Notes: generated by a model not told the origin, from the sequence alone. A stretch of 64,000 nt of DNA from Steroidobacteraceae bacterium (GCA_041395505.1 JAWLAG010000002.1:501001-565000), one strand, 5' to 3'; shown: positions 1 through 8,650, counted from the first letter of the stretch. Made by a program: numbers and translations.

Positions 1-1
1 T

Positions 2-685
2 GCGGGTGGCGAGTTTCGAAGCTTGCACGCTGTTTTTACTCGCGCGCTGCGCAGTGGAGCCCGCCCGATCAATCCCGACTCCAATACGATAGTCAGCCCA
101 TGCGATGGCATCATCGGCGCCATGGGCCGGGTGAGCAGTGGATTGGCTTTGCAGACCAAGGGTCTCAGATATTCGCTGGCCGACCTGCTGCAGGATTCGC
201 TGCTTGCGCAAGACCACGAGGGCCGAAACTACGTGACGCTCCGTCTTACGGCCGGAATGTATCACCGAATCCACGCGCCTTATGGCTGCCGCGTACGTGA
301 GGTTATTTATTTGTGGGGCGACACGTGGAATGTAAATCCCGTCGCACTGCAGCGAATCGAGCGATTGTATTGCAGAAACGAACGTGCCGTGATTCGCTGC
401 GAGCTCGATAAGAATGCCGGCGCGGTTACACTGGTACCGGTGGCTGCGATACTGGTGGCGAGCATACGCCTGCATTTCATTGACTACCGCTTGCACCTGC
501 AATATCGGGGACCGAAACGAATCGGCTGCGATGTCCGGCTCAACAAGGGTGAAGAGATGGGTTGGTTCGAGCATGGCTCGACCATCATTGTGTTCGCTCC
601 CGAAGACGCCGCCTTGTCAGCGACATTGCGAACCGGTGAGTGCATTCGCGTCGGTCAGCCACTGTTTACATTTGCTAAAAGCTAG
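2..685 (+). CDS. psd: Phosphatidylserine decarboxylase (5' end outside window)
   Basis: Makes phosphatidylethanolamine from phosphatidylserine at the inner membrane. The frame is open to the left edge, so the N-terminus is missing. The residues just after the edge, FTRALRSGARPI, match the family's conserved region rather than a start. Further matches are YHRIHAPYGCRVREVIY, the WNVNP segment, LYCRNERAV and, near the C-terminus, HGSTIIVFAP. The serine of that Gly-Ser-Thr is where the proenzyme cleaves itself to form the pyruvoyl cofactor. The protein ends at GQPLF..., close to the usual family end. It converges with the glycosyltransferase gene, whose stop lies 10 bases away. A TTG at 23 is in frame but is probably internal. 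Family assignment is firm. Confidence 0.92.
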   Translation, partial: AGGEFRSLHAVFTRALRSGARPINPDSNTIVSPCDGIIGAMGRVSSGLALQTKGLRYSLADLLQDSLLAQDHEGRNYVTLRLTAGMYHRIHAPYGCRVREVIYLWGDTWNVNPVALQRIERLYCRNERAVIRCELDKNAGAVTLVPVAAILVASIRLHFIDYRLHLQYRGPKRIGCDVRLNKGEEMGWFEHGSTIIVFAPEDAALSATLRTGECIRVGQPLFTFAKS

Positions 686-695
686 CGGTTCCGTG

Positions 696-1751
696 TCATC
701 CCTGCGAAGCGGAGTCGAGCGTGAGACACCGCGTGAGTGCAACAGCGGCCGACGCGCGTTTCGGGGCGAGTGCCGCCAGAAATTGTTTTGCCGCCCGCAT
801 CCAACTGAACTGCAGCGCATGCTTTCGGCAATGTTCGCGATCAATTTTTAGCGCGCCACGAATTGCGGTTTCGAGGTTCTCGTCCAGAACACCACTGTAA
901 CGGTGCGCTACAACGTCCTCGGGCGCGCCGCCGGGATAGGCCGCAACCGGCACTCCGCATGCCATCGCTTCGAGCATAACTAGACCAAAGGTATCGGTTC
1001 GACTTGGAAACACAAATACATCGGCGGCCGCCATTCGTTTGACCAGTTCGTCACCGAACTTGTAACCGGTAAAGATAGCATTCGAATAACGCCGCCTCAG
1101 GTCCGAAAGAGCGGGTCCGTCGCCTACGATCATCTTGGTTCCCTCGACCGACGCTTCAAGGAACGCTTCCAGGTTCTTCTCGACGGCCACACGGCCGGCA
1201 TAGAGGAGCACTGGCGATTTGCCCATTGGCGGTCGCGTCGGACATGGTTGAAATCGATCAGTATCGACGCCGCGAGTCCACAAGCGAAGGTTGCGCAGAC
1301 CGCGATCCTGCAGTTGTTGCCGAACTGTATTTGTCGCGACCAAAGTGCGCTCGGCAGGACGGTGAAACCATCGCATATAGGCGTAGCCCACAGACAGTGG
1401 AATCGGATACCTGCGGCTCACGTATTCGGGATATTGCGTGTGGTATGACGTCGTGAACGGAAAATTGTTCTCCAGGCACCATGCGCGTGCGCACAGACCA
1501 AGCGGTCCCTCCGTCGCTATGTGAACTGCCTCAGGGCGAAAATGCGCAAGGCGGCGGCGAACTTCCTTATCCGGCATAACCGCAAGTCGGATCTCTGGAT
1601 AACTCGGACAGCCAAAGGTTCTGAAACCTTCGGTCCCCAATACTTCAACATCATGCCCTTCTGCTCTCAGTATCGTGGCCGTTGCAGTCAATGTCGTCAC
1701 AACGCCGTTGGTCTGCGGATGCCAGGCGTCGGTAACGATCAGGATTCTCAT
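696..1751 (-). CDS. GT4 glycosyltransferase (MgtA-like)
   Basis: A 351-residue GT-B glycosyltransferase of family 4. The N-terminal sequence MRILIVTDAWHPQTNGVV is typical of the mannosyl/glucosyl transferases that modify glycolipids. The C-terminal half has VEKNLEAFLEA, VGDGPAL and the E-x7-E donor-site region FGLVMLEAMACGVPVAA. The ATG overlaps the TGA of the upstream phosphoesterase by four bases, so the two are translationally coupled. Pairing of this enzyme with an LpxH-like phosphatase, next to psd, suggests a role in phospho- or glycolipid metabolism. The acceptor is not known. The family is certain; the substrate is not. Confidence 0.85.
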   Translation of the reverse strand: MRILIVTDAWHPQTNGVVTTLTATATILRAEGHDVEVLGTEGFRTFGCPSYPEIRLAVMPDKEVRRRLAHFRPEAVHIATEGPLGLCARAWCLENNFPFTTSYHTQYPEYVSRRYPIPLSVGYAYMRWFHRPAERTLVATNTVRQQLQDRGLRNLRLWTRGVDTDRFQPCPTRPPMGKSPVLLYAGRVAVEKNLEAFLEASVEGTKMIVGDGPALSDLRRRYSNAIFTGYKFGDELVKRMAAADVFVFPSRTDTFGLVMLEAMACGVPVAAYPGGAPEDVVAHRYSGVLDENLETAIRGALKIDREHCRKHALQFSWMRAAKQFLAALAPKRASAAVALTRCLTLDSASQG

Positions 1752-2548
1752 GCGGCTCGCTCGACCGCTATATCTTGTATTCGTAGATCATCGCGCAGTT
1801 GCGGCCAATGCAGAACCGATAGCCGACCATTGCCGTCTTCGACAAGCGCGCTGCATGTTTCCACCCAGTCGCCGTCGTTGCAGTAACGAATGCCGTCGAT
1901 ATTGCGCATTTCCGCGCGATGAATATGGCCGCAGACAATTCCATCAAGGCTGCGGCGCCGGGCCGCGTGCGCGGCCGCATGCTCGAACCGCTCAATATGC
2001 TGCATGGCATTTGCGACACGATGTTTGAGATAACCGGCGAGCGACCAATACGGGAAGCCAAGCAGACGGCGCAGACCATTGAAGACACAATTGAGCCCTA
2101 TGGTCGCCGTGTACATGAGGTTGCCAATCCATTCGAGCATTGGGCTACAACGAACCGCGGCGTCGAATTCATCTCCATGAACAACGAGTAGCCGTTCCCC
2201 GCGGGCGGTTACATGGATTGTTTCGCGCTCGACCAGAATGTTGCCGAACCAGCTACCCACATGCTCGCGCGCGACCTCATCATGATTGCCGGGGATATAC
2301 ACTACGCGGGTACCCCTCTTTGCGATGCCCAGGATACGTCGCAGGACATTGTTGTGCTCCTGCGGCCAATACGCACCAGTTCGCATGGCCCAGAAGTCGA
2401 CAATGTCACCGACCAAGTACACAGTCTCAGCGTCAACACTGTAGAGGAATTCCAACAAAAGATCGGCGCGGCATGCCCGCGACCCTAAGTGGACGTCGGA
2501 AATGAATACAGCCCGAAATTTCAGGGGCCAGCGTTGTCCCTTTTGCAC
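1748..2548 (-). CDS. LpxH-like metallophosphoesterase (UDP-2,3-diacylglucosamine diphosphatase family)
   Basis: A 266-residue calcineurin-like phosphoesterase. All metal-binding blocks are visible in order: SDVHLGS near residue 18, GDIVDFW, GNHDE, HGDEFD and GHIH near the C-terminus. LpxH-family enzymes cleave the pyrophosphate of UDP-2,3-diacylglucosamine in lipid A synthesis. This protein belongs to a larger subgroup that often accompanies a GT4 enzyme, so it may act on another glycolipid. The start codon is GTG, supported by AGAGG about eight bases upstream. It is first of a two-gene operon with the glycosyltransferase. Superfamily certain, exact substrate inferred. Confidence 0.83.
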   Translation of the reverse strand: MQKGQRWPLKFRAVFISDVHLGSRACRADLLLEFLYSVDAETVYLVGDIVDFWAMRTGAYWPQEHNNVLRRILGIAKRGTRVVYIPGNHDEVAREHVGSWFGNILVERETIHVTARGERLLVVHGDEFDAAVRCSPMLEWIGNLMYTATIGLNCVFNGLRRLLGFPYWSLAGYLKHRVANAMQHIERFEHAAAHAARRRSLDGIVCGHIHRAEMRNIDGIRYCNDGDWVETCSALVEDGNGRLSVLHWPQLRDDLRIQDIAVERAA

Positions 2549-2768
2549 CGTCGAGACCTCTGCACATACCTGTTCTTGATTTGCATGTCCGACACAGAGG
2601 ATGTCAAAAGCAGATTTCGCCTTTATGACTGAGGCACTTACAATCTAAAGTTCGATGGAACTCGCAGATAACGTCATGGTGCAGCTACGAACCGAGCCGC
2701 TATTTAATGAAATCGTCACAAGTTTGTCATTGGATTGCCACGTGACGATGAATGCGGCGCCGATTGCG

Positions 2769-3446
2769 TTACATGCTGGTGCCCGCGTCGTCGCGCGTCG
2801 CTGGCCAGAGGTAACGCCACAACAGGAATGCCGCGACTGCTCCAACAAGTTCGGCGACGACAAAACCTGGCGCATCGGCCGGCCGTATGCCGGCAAAGGT
2901 ATCGGTCAACGTCCGCGCAACCGAGATGGCTGGGTTCGCAAACGATGTCGATGCCGTAAACCAGTAGGCCGCGCCGATCCACGACGCGACGATCCAAGGT
3001 GTGTCTTCGCTGCGGCGGTGACCAAGGACGACAAGGACTAGCCCGCATGTCGCCACCACTTCCGACAACCACACCCCAGACCCTGAACGAACATGCATTG
3101 AAGACTGCACGAGAGGCATTTCGAACATCGCGTGTGCCAGAACAGTTCCGGAGCAACAACCCGCCAACTGAACAGCTCCATAGGCGAGCGCCGCGGGGAC
3201 TGTGAGTTGACCCCGAACAGCCTCGATGAGTGACACGGCCGGATTGAAGTGCGCGCCGCTGACAGGGCCCAACAGGGCAATCAGTGTTGCCAGTACCGCT
3301 ACGGTAGCGCCAGTGTTCGCCATCAAAGCCATTGCGGCATTGCCCTGCGCGAGGCGCTCGGCCATGATGCCAGAACCTACAACAGTTGCGGCAAGCAGTA
3401 AGGCGCCCAGGCACTCCGCAGCAAGGCGACGTGACATCGATATCAC
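2769..3446 (-). CDS. aqpS: Aquaglyceroporin-type channel of an arsenic operon (AqpS-like)
   Basis: A 225-residue MIP-family channel with about six hydrophobic segments. Both half-helix signatures are present: FNPAVSL in the first half and ANPAISVAR in the second, the latter followed by the selectivity arginine. Its ATG overlaps the arsC stop codon (ATGA), so translation is coupled. In Sinorhizobium meliloti an ArsR-AqpS-ArsC arrangement lets arsenite made by ArsC leave passively through the channel. The same gene set here suggests that role. No ArsB or Acr3 pump is seen nearby. The channel family is certain; arsenite transport rests on context. Confidence 0.87.
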   Translation of the reverse strand: MISMSRRLAAECLGALLLAATVVGSGIMAERLAQGNAAMALMANTGATVAVLATLIALLGPVSGAHFNPAVSLIEAVRGQLTVPAALAYGAVQLAGCCSGTVLAHAMFEMPLVQSSMHVRSGSGVWLSEVVATCGLVLVVLGHRRSEDTPWIVASWIGAAYWFTASTSFANPAISVARTLTDTFAGIRPADAPGFVVAELVGAVAAFLLWRYLWPATRDDAGTSM

Positions 3447-3940
3447 GGTCCCGCCATACCGATTTCGCGCAGCGCTTTTGCCATTGTGCTGTTGTCACGC
3501 GTGGTCATTGGCAGAGAGATCAACAAATCGATACGTTTGCTCAGGAGCTGAAATGCTTCGTCAAAAGCACGCGACCGTGCAATCGGGTCGGAAATCGCCG
3601 CGGGATCTGGGACACCCCAATGAGCGGTCACGGGCCTGCCTGGCCAAATTGGACACAGCTCGCCCGCCGCGTTATCGCAAACGGTAATCACGAAGTCGAA
3701 CCGCGGGGCATCGGGCCGAGCAAATTCATCCCAGGACTTGCTCCGCAGACCTGTAGTTGGTATGCCGCGTTCGCCAAGCAATTTGAGCGCGCCAGCACTG
3801 ACACTACCGGCGGGGTGACTGCCGGCGCTGTATGCGCGAAATCGCCTCGGCGCCTTCTGATTGAGAATCGCTTCCGCCAGGATACTGCGTGCGGAGTTGC
3901 CAGTGCACAGGAACAATACGTTCATGCCGGAGTCCACCAT
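3443..3940 (-). CDS. arsC: Arsenate reductase, low-molecular-weight phosphatase type
   Basis: Reduces arsenate to arsenite in the cytoplasm. The phosphatase-type loop C-x5-R is visible as FLCTGNSARS close to the N-terminus. Two further cysteines in ITVCDNAAGELCPIWPG are placed like the cysteines that relay the disulfide in this family. HWGVPDPA and the following DPIARSRAF segment are also typical. The ATG at 3940, five bases after the arsR stop, was chosen; an internal ATG at 3925 starts directly at MNVLFLCTG and is also possible. The open frame reaches further upstream into arsR, but that extension is not family-like. Second gene of arsR-arsC-aqpS. Confidence 0.92.
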   Translation of the reverse strand: MVDSGMNVLFLCTGNSARSILAEAILNQKAPRRFRAYSAGSHPAGSVSAGALKLLGERGIPTTGLRSKSWDEFARPDAPRFDFVITVCDNAAGELCPIWPGRPVTAHWGVPDPAAISDPIARSRAFDEAFQLLSKRIDLLISLPMTTRDNSTMAKALREIGMAGP

Positions 3941-3945
3941 GACGG

Positions 3946-4269
3946 CTAAGCGCGCAACCGCGCCGTCGCAGGTTCGCAGTCGAACGCACCGCCGCAGCAA
4001 TTTCTCGTCAGATACTCGATCAATTCTTTCATCGCGGAAAAGTCCGCAGCGTAGAAAATCTGGCGGCTGACTCTTCGCCGATTTGCGAGGCCAGCCTGTT
4101 GCAGCGCCTTGGTATGGAAAGTAAGCGATGACGGCACAATTGCGAGCGCGTGCGCTATGTCCCCCGCCGTCATGCCCTCGGGACCTGCTTCGACAAGCAG
4201 ACGAAACACGGCCAGACGGCTTTCATGTGCCAACGCGCCGAGTGCGACCACAGCAATGCCCGAATTCAT
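3946..4269 (-). CDS. arsR: ArsR/SmtB-family arsenic-responsive repressor
   Basis: A 107-residue winged-helix repressor, first gene of the ars operon. The DNA-recognition region reads SSLTFHTKALQQAGL, followed by the wing RRRVSRQIFYAA. The As(III)-binding cysteines are not in the helix-3 CVC position of the E. coli type. They lie at the C-terminus in RNCCGGAFDC, as Cys91, Cys92 and Cys98 of this model. That spacing matches Cys95/96/102 of the Acidithiobacillus ferrooxidans ArsR, so this is the C-terminal-sensor class. The ATG at 4269 was chosen over a TTG at 4290. It probably represses its own operon and is released by arsenite. Confidence 0.9.
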   Translation of the reverse strand: MNSGIAVVALGALAHESRLAVFRLLVEAGPEGMTAGDIAHALAIVPSSLTFHTKALQQAGLANRRRVSRQIFYAADFSAMKELIEYLTRNCCGGAFDCEPATARLRA

Positions 4270-4276
4270 TTTAGTA

Positions 4277-4296
4277 CGATATTTCGTCAATTATCG
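4277..4296. promoter_or_regulatory. Candidate ArsR operator upstream of arsR
   Basis: An AT-rich stretch just upstream of the chosen arsR start holds an inverted repeat, CGATA and TATCG, separated by ten bases. ArsR proteins bind imperfect AT-rich dyads next to their own promoter, so this is a plausible operator. This is inference from position and symmetry only. Confidence 0.33.
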
Positions 4297-4376
4297 AATT
4301 ATTAACCACCGTGGCATAAAGATCAAACATACGGAATGCGAGGATTATCCGTCTCTGACGCTAAGAGTCGCCCTGT

Positions 4377-4886
4377 TTAGTTTGAAACATCGGCGTCGTC
4401 GCTATCTTCCGGCAAATCATCGAACGGCGCTTCCCAGACGTCGCGCTCAACTTCGCTCGCAACTGGGTCAGCTGCCGCTAGTTGCGTTTGGACCACAGTG
4501 GGCATCCCCGTTTTGGGTTGCGCCACGACGGCACGGCGCCGCCCGCGCTGTTTCGCGGCGCCGACACGAGCCGCGGTCTTGCGGCGATGCGCCTTGTGCT
4601 TTGTGACCGCCTTGCGGCCGGTGGGATTCGCCCTAATCGCAGGCTTCCTGATCTTGGGCTTGCCCGACCTTGCGGTCGGTGGCTTGCGCGGGTTCTTGGC
4701 ATCAGGTTTGGCGCGCTTGGCGGCTGGTTTCCCGACCTTTGCCCCTCGCTTGGCTTTCCTAAGTGCCTTCTTGGCTGCCTTCAAGGCAGCTTTCGCTTCC
4801 TTCGCCACCTTTTTTGCGCTGCTGTTGCGGCGCCTGGCAACCGCGACCGCCTTTGCGAGCGCAGCGATATCCGGTTTCTTTTTCAT
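4377..4886 (-). CDS. Lys/Ala/Pro-rich histone H1-like protein with acidic tail
   Basis: A 169-residue protein of very biased composition. Residues 1 to about 115 are dominated by Lys, Ala, Arg and Pro (AALKAAKKALRKAKRG and similar runs), resembling the C-terminal domain of eukaryotic H1 and bacterial H1-like or AlgP-type DNA-binding proteins. The last 20 or so residues are acidic (DDLPEDSDDADVSN). Such proteins are thought to bind and condense DNA or polyphosphate-like polyanions. There is no enzyme domain. It is encoded alone between arsR and sixA on the same strand. The opposite strand also has long open frames here, but these follow from the biased composition. Function is inferred from composition alone. 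Confidence 0.7.
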   Translation of the reverse strand: MKKKPDIAALAKAVAVARRRNSSAKKVAKEAKAALKAAKKALRKAKRGAKVGKPAAKRAKPDAKNPRKPPTARSGKPKIRKPAIRANPTGRKAVTKHKAHRRKTAARVGAAKQRGRRRAVVAQPKTGMPTVVQTQLAAADPVASEVERDVWEAPFDDLPEDSDDADVSN

Positions 4887-4946
4887 GTTCCGCCCCGACT
4901 AGGATAGATCATTCGATCTTATCCAAGGCCGACCCTGGATTCCATT

Positions 4947-5460
4947 TCAGATTCGGCCCCGCAGAAGAATTCGTGGTGTAACCAGCCACCTGAGCACGGC
5001 ACACGCGCCATTGCGCAGACAACCCGGCGCCACGTCGAGCCGACAAAACCCACCTTTGCGCAAGCTGATCGCGACACCCGATCGTCCGTACAGCAACCGT
5101 GACGCGAGCATACCAAGGTCGGGCTCGTGGCCGACCATCAGCACGGCGACTCTGGATTGATCAAAATCAAGCGAAATATGTCGCAACAATTGCGCCACCA
5201 GCCCGCCCGGAGCCAATTCCGATCGCATGATGGGTCGCGGTGCATTGTCAATTATCCGCGCAGCAATTTTCCGCTGTCTGACACGCGCGAGTGAGCGGAC
5301 TTGTAAATATCGCGTCGAATTCGAGCCCCATTGCGTTCATTGCCTTGGCAATGCGCACCATGCGGTGGCGGCCGCCTTCGGTGAGCTCGCGGCCCGCATC
5401 ATCGCGATCCGTTCGTCGCTTGACGGCACGCGCATGTCTTAGAACAAAGAGCTTGATCAC
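4947..5460 (-). pseudogene. sixA: SixA-like phosphohistidine phosphatase, frameshifted
   Basis: The two halves of a SixA-type histidine phosphatase lie in different frames. The first half (from 5460) has the RHA catalytic motif in LFVLRHARAV and SPLTRACQTAE. It then runs into a stop near 5248. The second half, in another frame, reads KIAARIIDNAPRP..., then VLMVGHEPDLG with the second catalytic histidine and ends LRWLVTPRILL. The frames join at a TTTT run (5267-5270 on the plus strand). One extra base there would restore a single reading frame. It is therefore either a recent single-base deletion or a homopolymer sequencing error. SixA removes phosphate from phosphotransfer histidines. It lies directly downstream of the CHAD gene. 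Confidence 0.8.
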
Positions 5461-5511
5461 CGCACACCGTCAAGGTATGAGCGCGACGAACTTGGTGAAT
5501 CATCGTTGTCG

Positions 5512-6318
5512 TCAACGTCGTTCGTCAAGGGTCGCGAATGCCAGAACTTGCTTGCGCTGCCAGCGAACTGCGACCCGGCGAAGGCTAGAAAGGGCCCTTG
5601 CAGGAGTTCCTGTGTCACGCTTGAAGCACTCGATCATCTCTTGCCACATCCTGGCATCCGCGAGATCACCGAGCGAGGATTGCACATTCTTGAGTCTTTC
5701 CAGCGCTCGCCGCGATCGCACCCTCATCTGCATACTGGTCGATTCGTGCGCAGCGATTTCCGCCATGTATCGCAGCGGTTTGCATGCGACTCGTATGCGA
5801 TGCAAAAGTGCGACGTCAGGATCAGGTGGTAACGCCTTGATCCGCCGCCGAAGCTTATCCTCGAGTTCATCGATGCGCCCACAAGTGGATGCCATGTCTA
5901 CGACCGCTGTTTCGTCACCTAGCCTCTTCAGTCTGCGTATAAGTGGACCTGGTTTCGCTCGTACTAGACGCTTGCGAAATCTTTCACGATGCCCGACAAG
6001 CCGGCGCCGCATCCAGCGCTGCATTTCCTGCGATGCCGCGTCGTCGTTCGCAAATGACCTGCCCAGCTGCAGACAGACCTGCAGATCACGTAGCTGGCCG
6101 GATGCGCGAAAAGCGCGCCGCACTTTGCGCCCCAGGCGAGCACGGGCCTCATTTGGAGACAAGCCATGAAGAAACATCAGTGCAGCGCTCAAGCGACGCG
6201 TGGCTATTCGAAATTGGTGGACCGACGAGCGCGATGCAGCGCTGTTGAGCGCCTTCTTGCGCGCATGGCGCCATTCCGTGAGGTAAGTCTTTTGGATATT
6301 CTTCCGTCGCGCCGACAT
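5512..6318 (-). CDS. CHAD domain protein
   Basis: A 268-residue alpha-helical, strongly basic protein of the CHAD family (conserved histidine alpha-helical domain). The paired family signatures are visible: VHQFRIATRRLSAAL near residues 33-47 in the first half and LHRIRVACKPLRYM in the second. CHAD proteins bind inorganic polyphosphate and often associate with polyphosphate granules or sit beside SixA-like or CYTH-type phosphatases. Here the sixA-like gene follows about 50 bases downstream on the same strand. No CYTH domain is fused. A polyphosphate-binding role is family knowledge, not visible in the sequence. Confidence 0.85.
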   Translation of the reverse strand: MSARRKNIQKTYLTEWRHARKKALNSAASRSSVHQFRIATRRLSAALMFLHGLSPNEARARLGRKVRRAFRASGQLRDLQVCLQLGRSFANDDAASQEMQRWMRRRLVGHRERFRKRLVRAKPGPLIRRLKRLGDETAVVDMASTCGRIDELEDKLRRRIKALPPDPDVALLHRIRVACKPLRYMAEIAAHESTSMQMRVRSRRALERLKNVQSSLGDLADARMWQEMIECFKRDTGTPARALSSLRRVAVRWQRKQVLAFATLDERR

Positions 6319-6621
6319 TAAATGAATTCATACAAAATGCAGCGCGTCCCGGCAACCACTGTGCCGGTTGCGTCGATCCGGCGCCATTCAAAGGTAAGGC
6401 GGTGTTCAGTCCGTACCGGCCAAAGTCAAGTCGCTGACCGAACACAACCCGATGCAGCTGGGAAAAAGTCGGCCGTCATGCTAATGGTGCAAGCAGGCCG
6501 AAGGCAATCTCAAAGGGCCATAATGTCGCAACAATTTGCGTCACCGACCACGTCCTGCTGCGGCGGCTTTTCGTTTGGTCACCCTTTCAGCGAACAGTCG
6601 CCCGGCTACTTTGGCGGAGCG
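6319..6621. other. Intergenic region without recognised gene
   Basis: About 300 bases between the CHAD gene start and the stop of the repeat-rich secreted protein, both on the minus strand. Open frames here are short and unlike any family. I see no clear terminator hairpin with a T-run. It presumably holds the CHAD promoter. Confidence 0.5.
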
Positions 6622-8601
6622 CTATTTACGAGGAATTCTACGTCGTCTGGGATTGACCATGTGCTTGGTTGCCAACAGCCCGGCCAGCAACCAGAGCAAT
6701 TGCGGGTTAATGCTGCCACCACCGCCACTACTCGTGCGCGGATCGGTCGGATTAACCGTAGTGCTTGCGGTCGCACTACCACCGCGACCTTGGCAGGACA
6801 ACGTAAATGTCGTTGTGGCATTCACCGGGCTACTCATCTCGCTTCCGCCGGTCGCCTGTCGTGATCCGCTCCAGCCGCCACTTGCCGAACAATTGTCCGC
6901 GTCCGTAACGGACCAGTTGAGCGTTACCGTTCCGCCTCGGGTGACCGACGCTGCACTCGCTGTCAGGTTGATAGTTGGCGGCGGTGGCGCCGCTTGAACA
7001 TGCAGCCGGTAGCTTCCAAACCCGCCCGCGGGATCAACCTTCGCAATAAAGGTCAGCAAATAGTTGCCTGGCGTCGCATCGAAACTGAACTGACCGCCGC
7101 CAAATATGGAGCCGTCCCGGTTGGAACCGCGAGTGACGACTGCAGCCAGCTCGGAAAATCCGACGGGAAAGCCAAGGTCAGTGACAGCCACGTCGTAACG
7201 GCCCGCAGTGGCTATCGAAAGTACGCGTGTTTGCGACAGCGCACCGACAGCCTTGGTATTTTCGAAAACGACCGGCGCGCCCGATGAATGCGTAAGTTGA
7301 ACGCCGAACAATCCTGAGGCTGTAGCGGATGGTCGGTCCGCTAGTACCAAAATGAAGGCCGGCCCGGCCTCCAGATCGACAGCGATGGTGGTTGCATTCG
7401 AGCCGCTTGCCAACACCTGTCCATTCTGAGCGACTGCCCAGTTGATCGCACTGAGCGACTGCGGAAAGGCAAAATCAACGATCTGCAAGTCGTAGCGGCC
7501 TGCACTGGCAACGCTGGCAGCAAATGTAAACGCGCGAGCGTCCGCAGCGGATACCGCTGGTGCGACGTCTACAACCGAAAACTCCTCTGAGCCCGCTCCG
7601 TCAGTGAGCGCCAGGCCATAGGCGCCGACGCTCTGGGAGTTGGCTGCCGCGGCGTAGGCAAGCAGTGTATGCACGCCGGCTGTCGCCTGGAATGTCTGCG
7701 GCTGTGCGCTGGTTGCGGTCGCGACTGCCACGCCATCGCGAACGACCAACAGCCCAACCCCAGCAAGTGGCGACGGAAAAGTGAAATCAGTTGCGATTGC
7801 ACGATGTGTGCCACCAGCCAGGTCAATCTCGCCGACGTATCGGGCAAGACCAACCGGCTCGATCTTCGCGAACAGCGCCGCGTCGGTCGACGGATCGCGA
7901 ACACGGACCGAGTAGGCACCTGCTACGACAGCCGCGGCTGCGTCCGCGATCACAAAAATTCGGTAGCGACCGGATTGCGCGGCAAAGCTGGCCGTGCCAG
8001 CGCCCGACATTTGCAAGGCGATTGAGGAGCTTCCCTCACGCGTAATCGCCAAGGACATGGACGCAAGCGGTGAAGGAAACGCGAAGTCACCCAGTGTCAC
8101 CTCAAACGTGCCCGCTGTCGCAATATCAAATGCGGCGTCGATGACACTACGCGTGGAAACAGTTCCAGGAGTCTTGGCGCGCAACGCGACGACTTGCTGC
8201 AACACCGGGTTGCCGCCAGCGACCGGTTCCAGCAACAGGCCAACGCTGCCGCTGTCCATCTGCGCTGCCAGCTGACCCACCACTCGCACAACAAACTGGC
8301 CTGCAGTAGCCGCGTCAAAAGTCGTATTGCCTGCGCTTGTGAGGGTTGCCAGCTTACTTTCGTTCTGTGTGACTGCAACCGCCAAAGAGGTCAGCGGCGC
8401 GGGCTGCCCAATATCGGTGACGGTCAGCCTGTACGCGCCCGCCGTTGCGATTGTCACCGGCTGTTCCACCGGTTCGACCGCATTGCCCAACGTTCGAACT
8501 TCGTCGAACAAGCTTGATTGCGCGAACGACGGCGGGCTCAGACCCACAACAAGAATCGCCAGTGCCAGTAAAGCGTAGCGAAATCGACAAATTCCATTCA
8601 T
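6622..8601 (-). CDS. Secreted protein with five tandem repeats, Ig-like domain and Gly-rich C-terminal anchor
   Basis: A 659-residue exported protein. A signal peptide ends near PPSFAQ (residue 27). Five related units of about 80 residues follow, at roughly 48-128, 156-236, 257-334, 361-438 and 460-537. Each has the pattern ATAG-x-Y near its start, then a D-[FL]-x-FP segment and a GxYxL strand. An Ig-like stretch (about 543-617) contains a Cys pair. The tail is SSGGGGS, a hydrophobic helix (LLWLLAGLLA) and RRRR, resembling GlyGly-CTERM sorting tails. An AAGGA ribosome site precedes the ATG. It lies downstream of prsT on the same strand. No enzymatic motif is seen. Function is unknown; a surface or matrix protein is likely. 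Confidence 0.75.
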   Translation of the reverse strand: MNGICRFRYALLALAILVVGLSPPSFAQSSLFDEVRTLGNAVEPVEQPVTIATAGAYRLTVTDIGQPAPLTSLAVAVTQNESKLATLTSAGNTTFDAATAGQFVVRVVGQLAAQMDSGSVGLLLEPVAGGNPVLQQVVALRAKTPGTVSTRSVIDAAFDIATAGTFEVTLGDFAFPSPLASMSLAITREGSSSIALQMSGAGTASFAAQSGRYRIFVIADAAAAVVAGAYSVRVRDPSTDAALFAKIEPVGLARYVGEIDLAGGTHRAIATDFTFPSPLAGVGLLVVRDGVAVATATSAQPQTFQATAGVHTLLAYAAAANSQSVGAYGLALTDGAGSEEFSVVDVAPAVSAADARAFTFAASVASAGRYDLQIVDFAFPQSLSAINWAVAQNGQVLASGSNATTIAVDLEAGPAFILVLADRPSATASGLFGVQLTHSSGAPVVFENTKAVGALSQTRVLSIATAGRYDVAVTDLGFPVGFSELAAVVTRGSNRDGSIFGGGQFSFDATPGNYLLTFIAKVDPAGGFGSYRLHVQAAPPPPTINLTASAASVTRGGTVTLNWSVTDADNCSASGGWSGSRQATGGSEMSSPVNATTTFTLSCQGRGGSATASTTVNPTDPRTSSGGGGSINPQLLWLLAGLLATKHMVNPRRRRIPRK

Positions 8602-8650
8602 TTCAAGATCCTTGACGCGCGAATCGGCGCGTATCTGGCCGACTTAAACG

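Noticed and set aside
2716..3498. 260-residue minus-strand frame over the aquaporin gene
   Set aside because: Overlaps the aquaporin, which has clear family motifs; the frame itself has no family pattern.
4482..4907. Long plus-strand frames over the Lys/Ala-rich gene
   Set aside because: They follow from the biased composition of the opposite strand and resemble no family.
5291..6169. 292-residue plus-strand frame antisense to the CHAD gene
   Set aside because: Arg/Ser-rich shadow of the CHAD coding strand; no motif or ribosome site.
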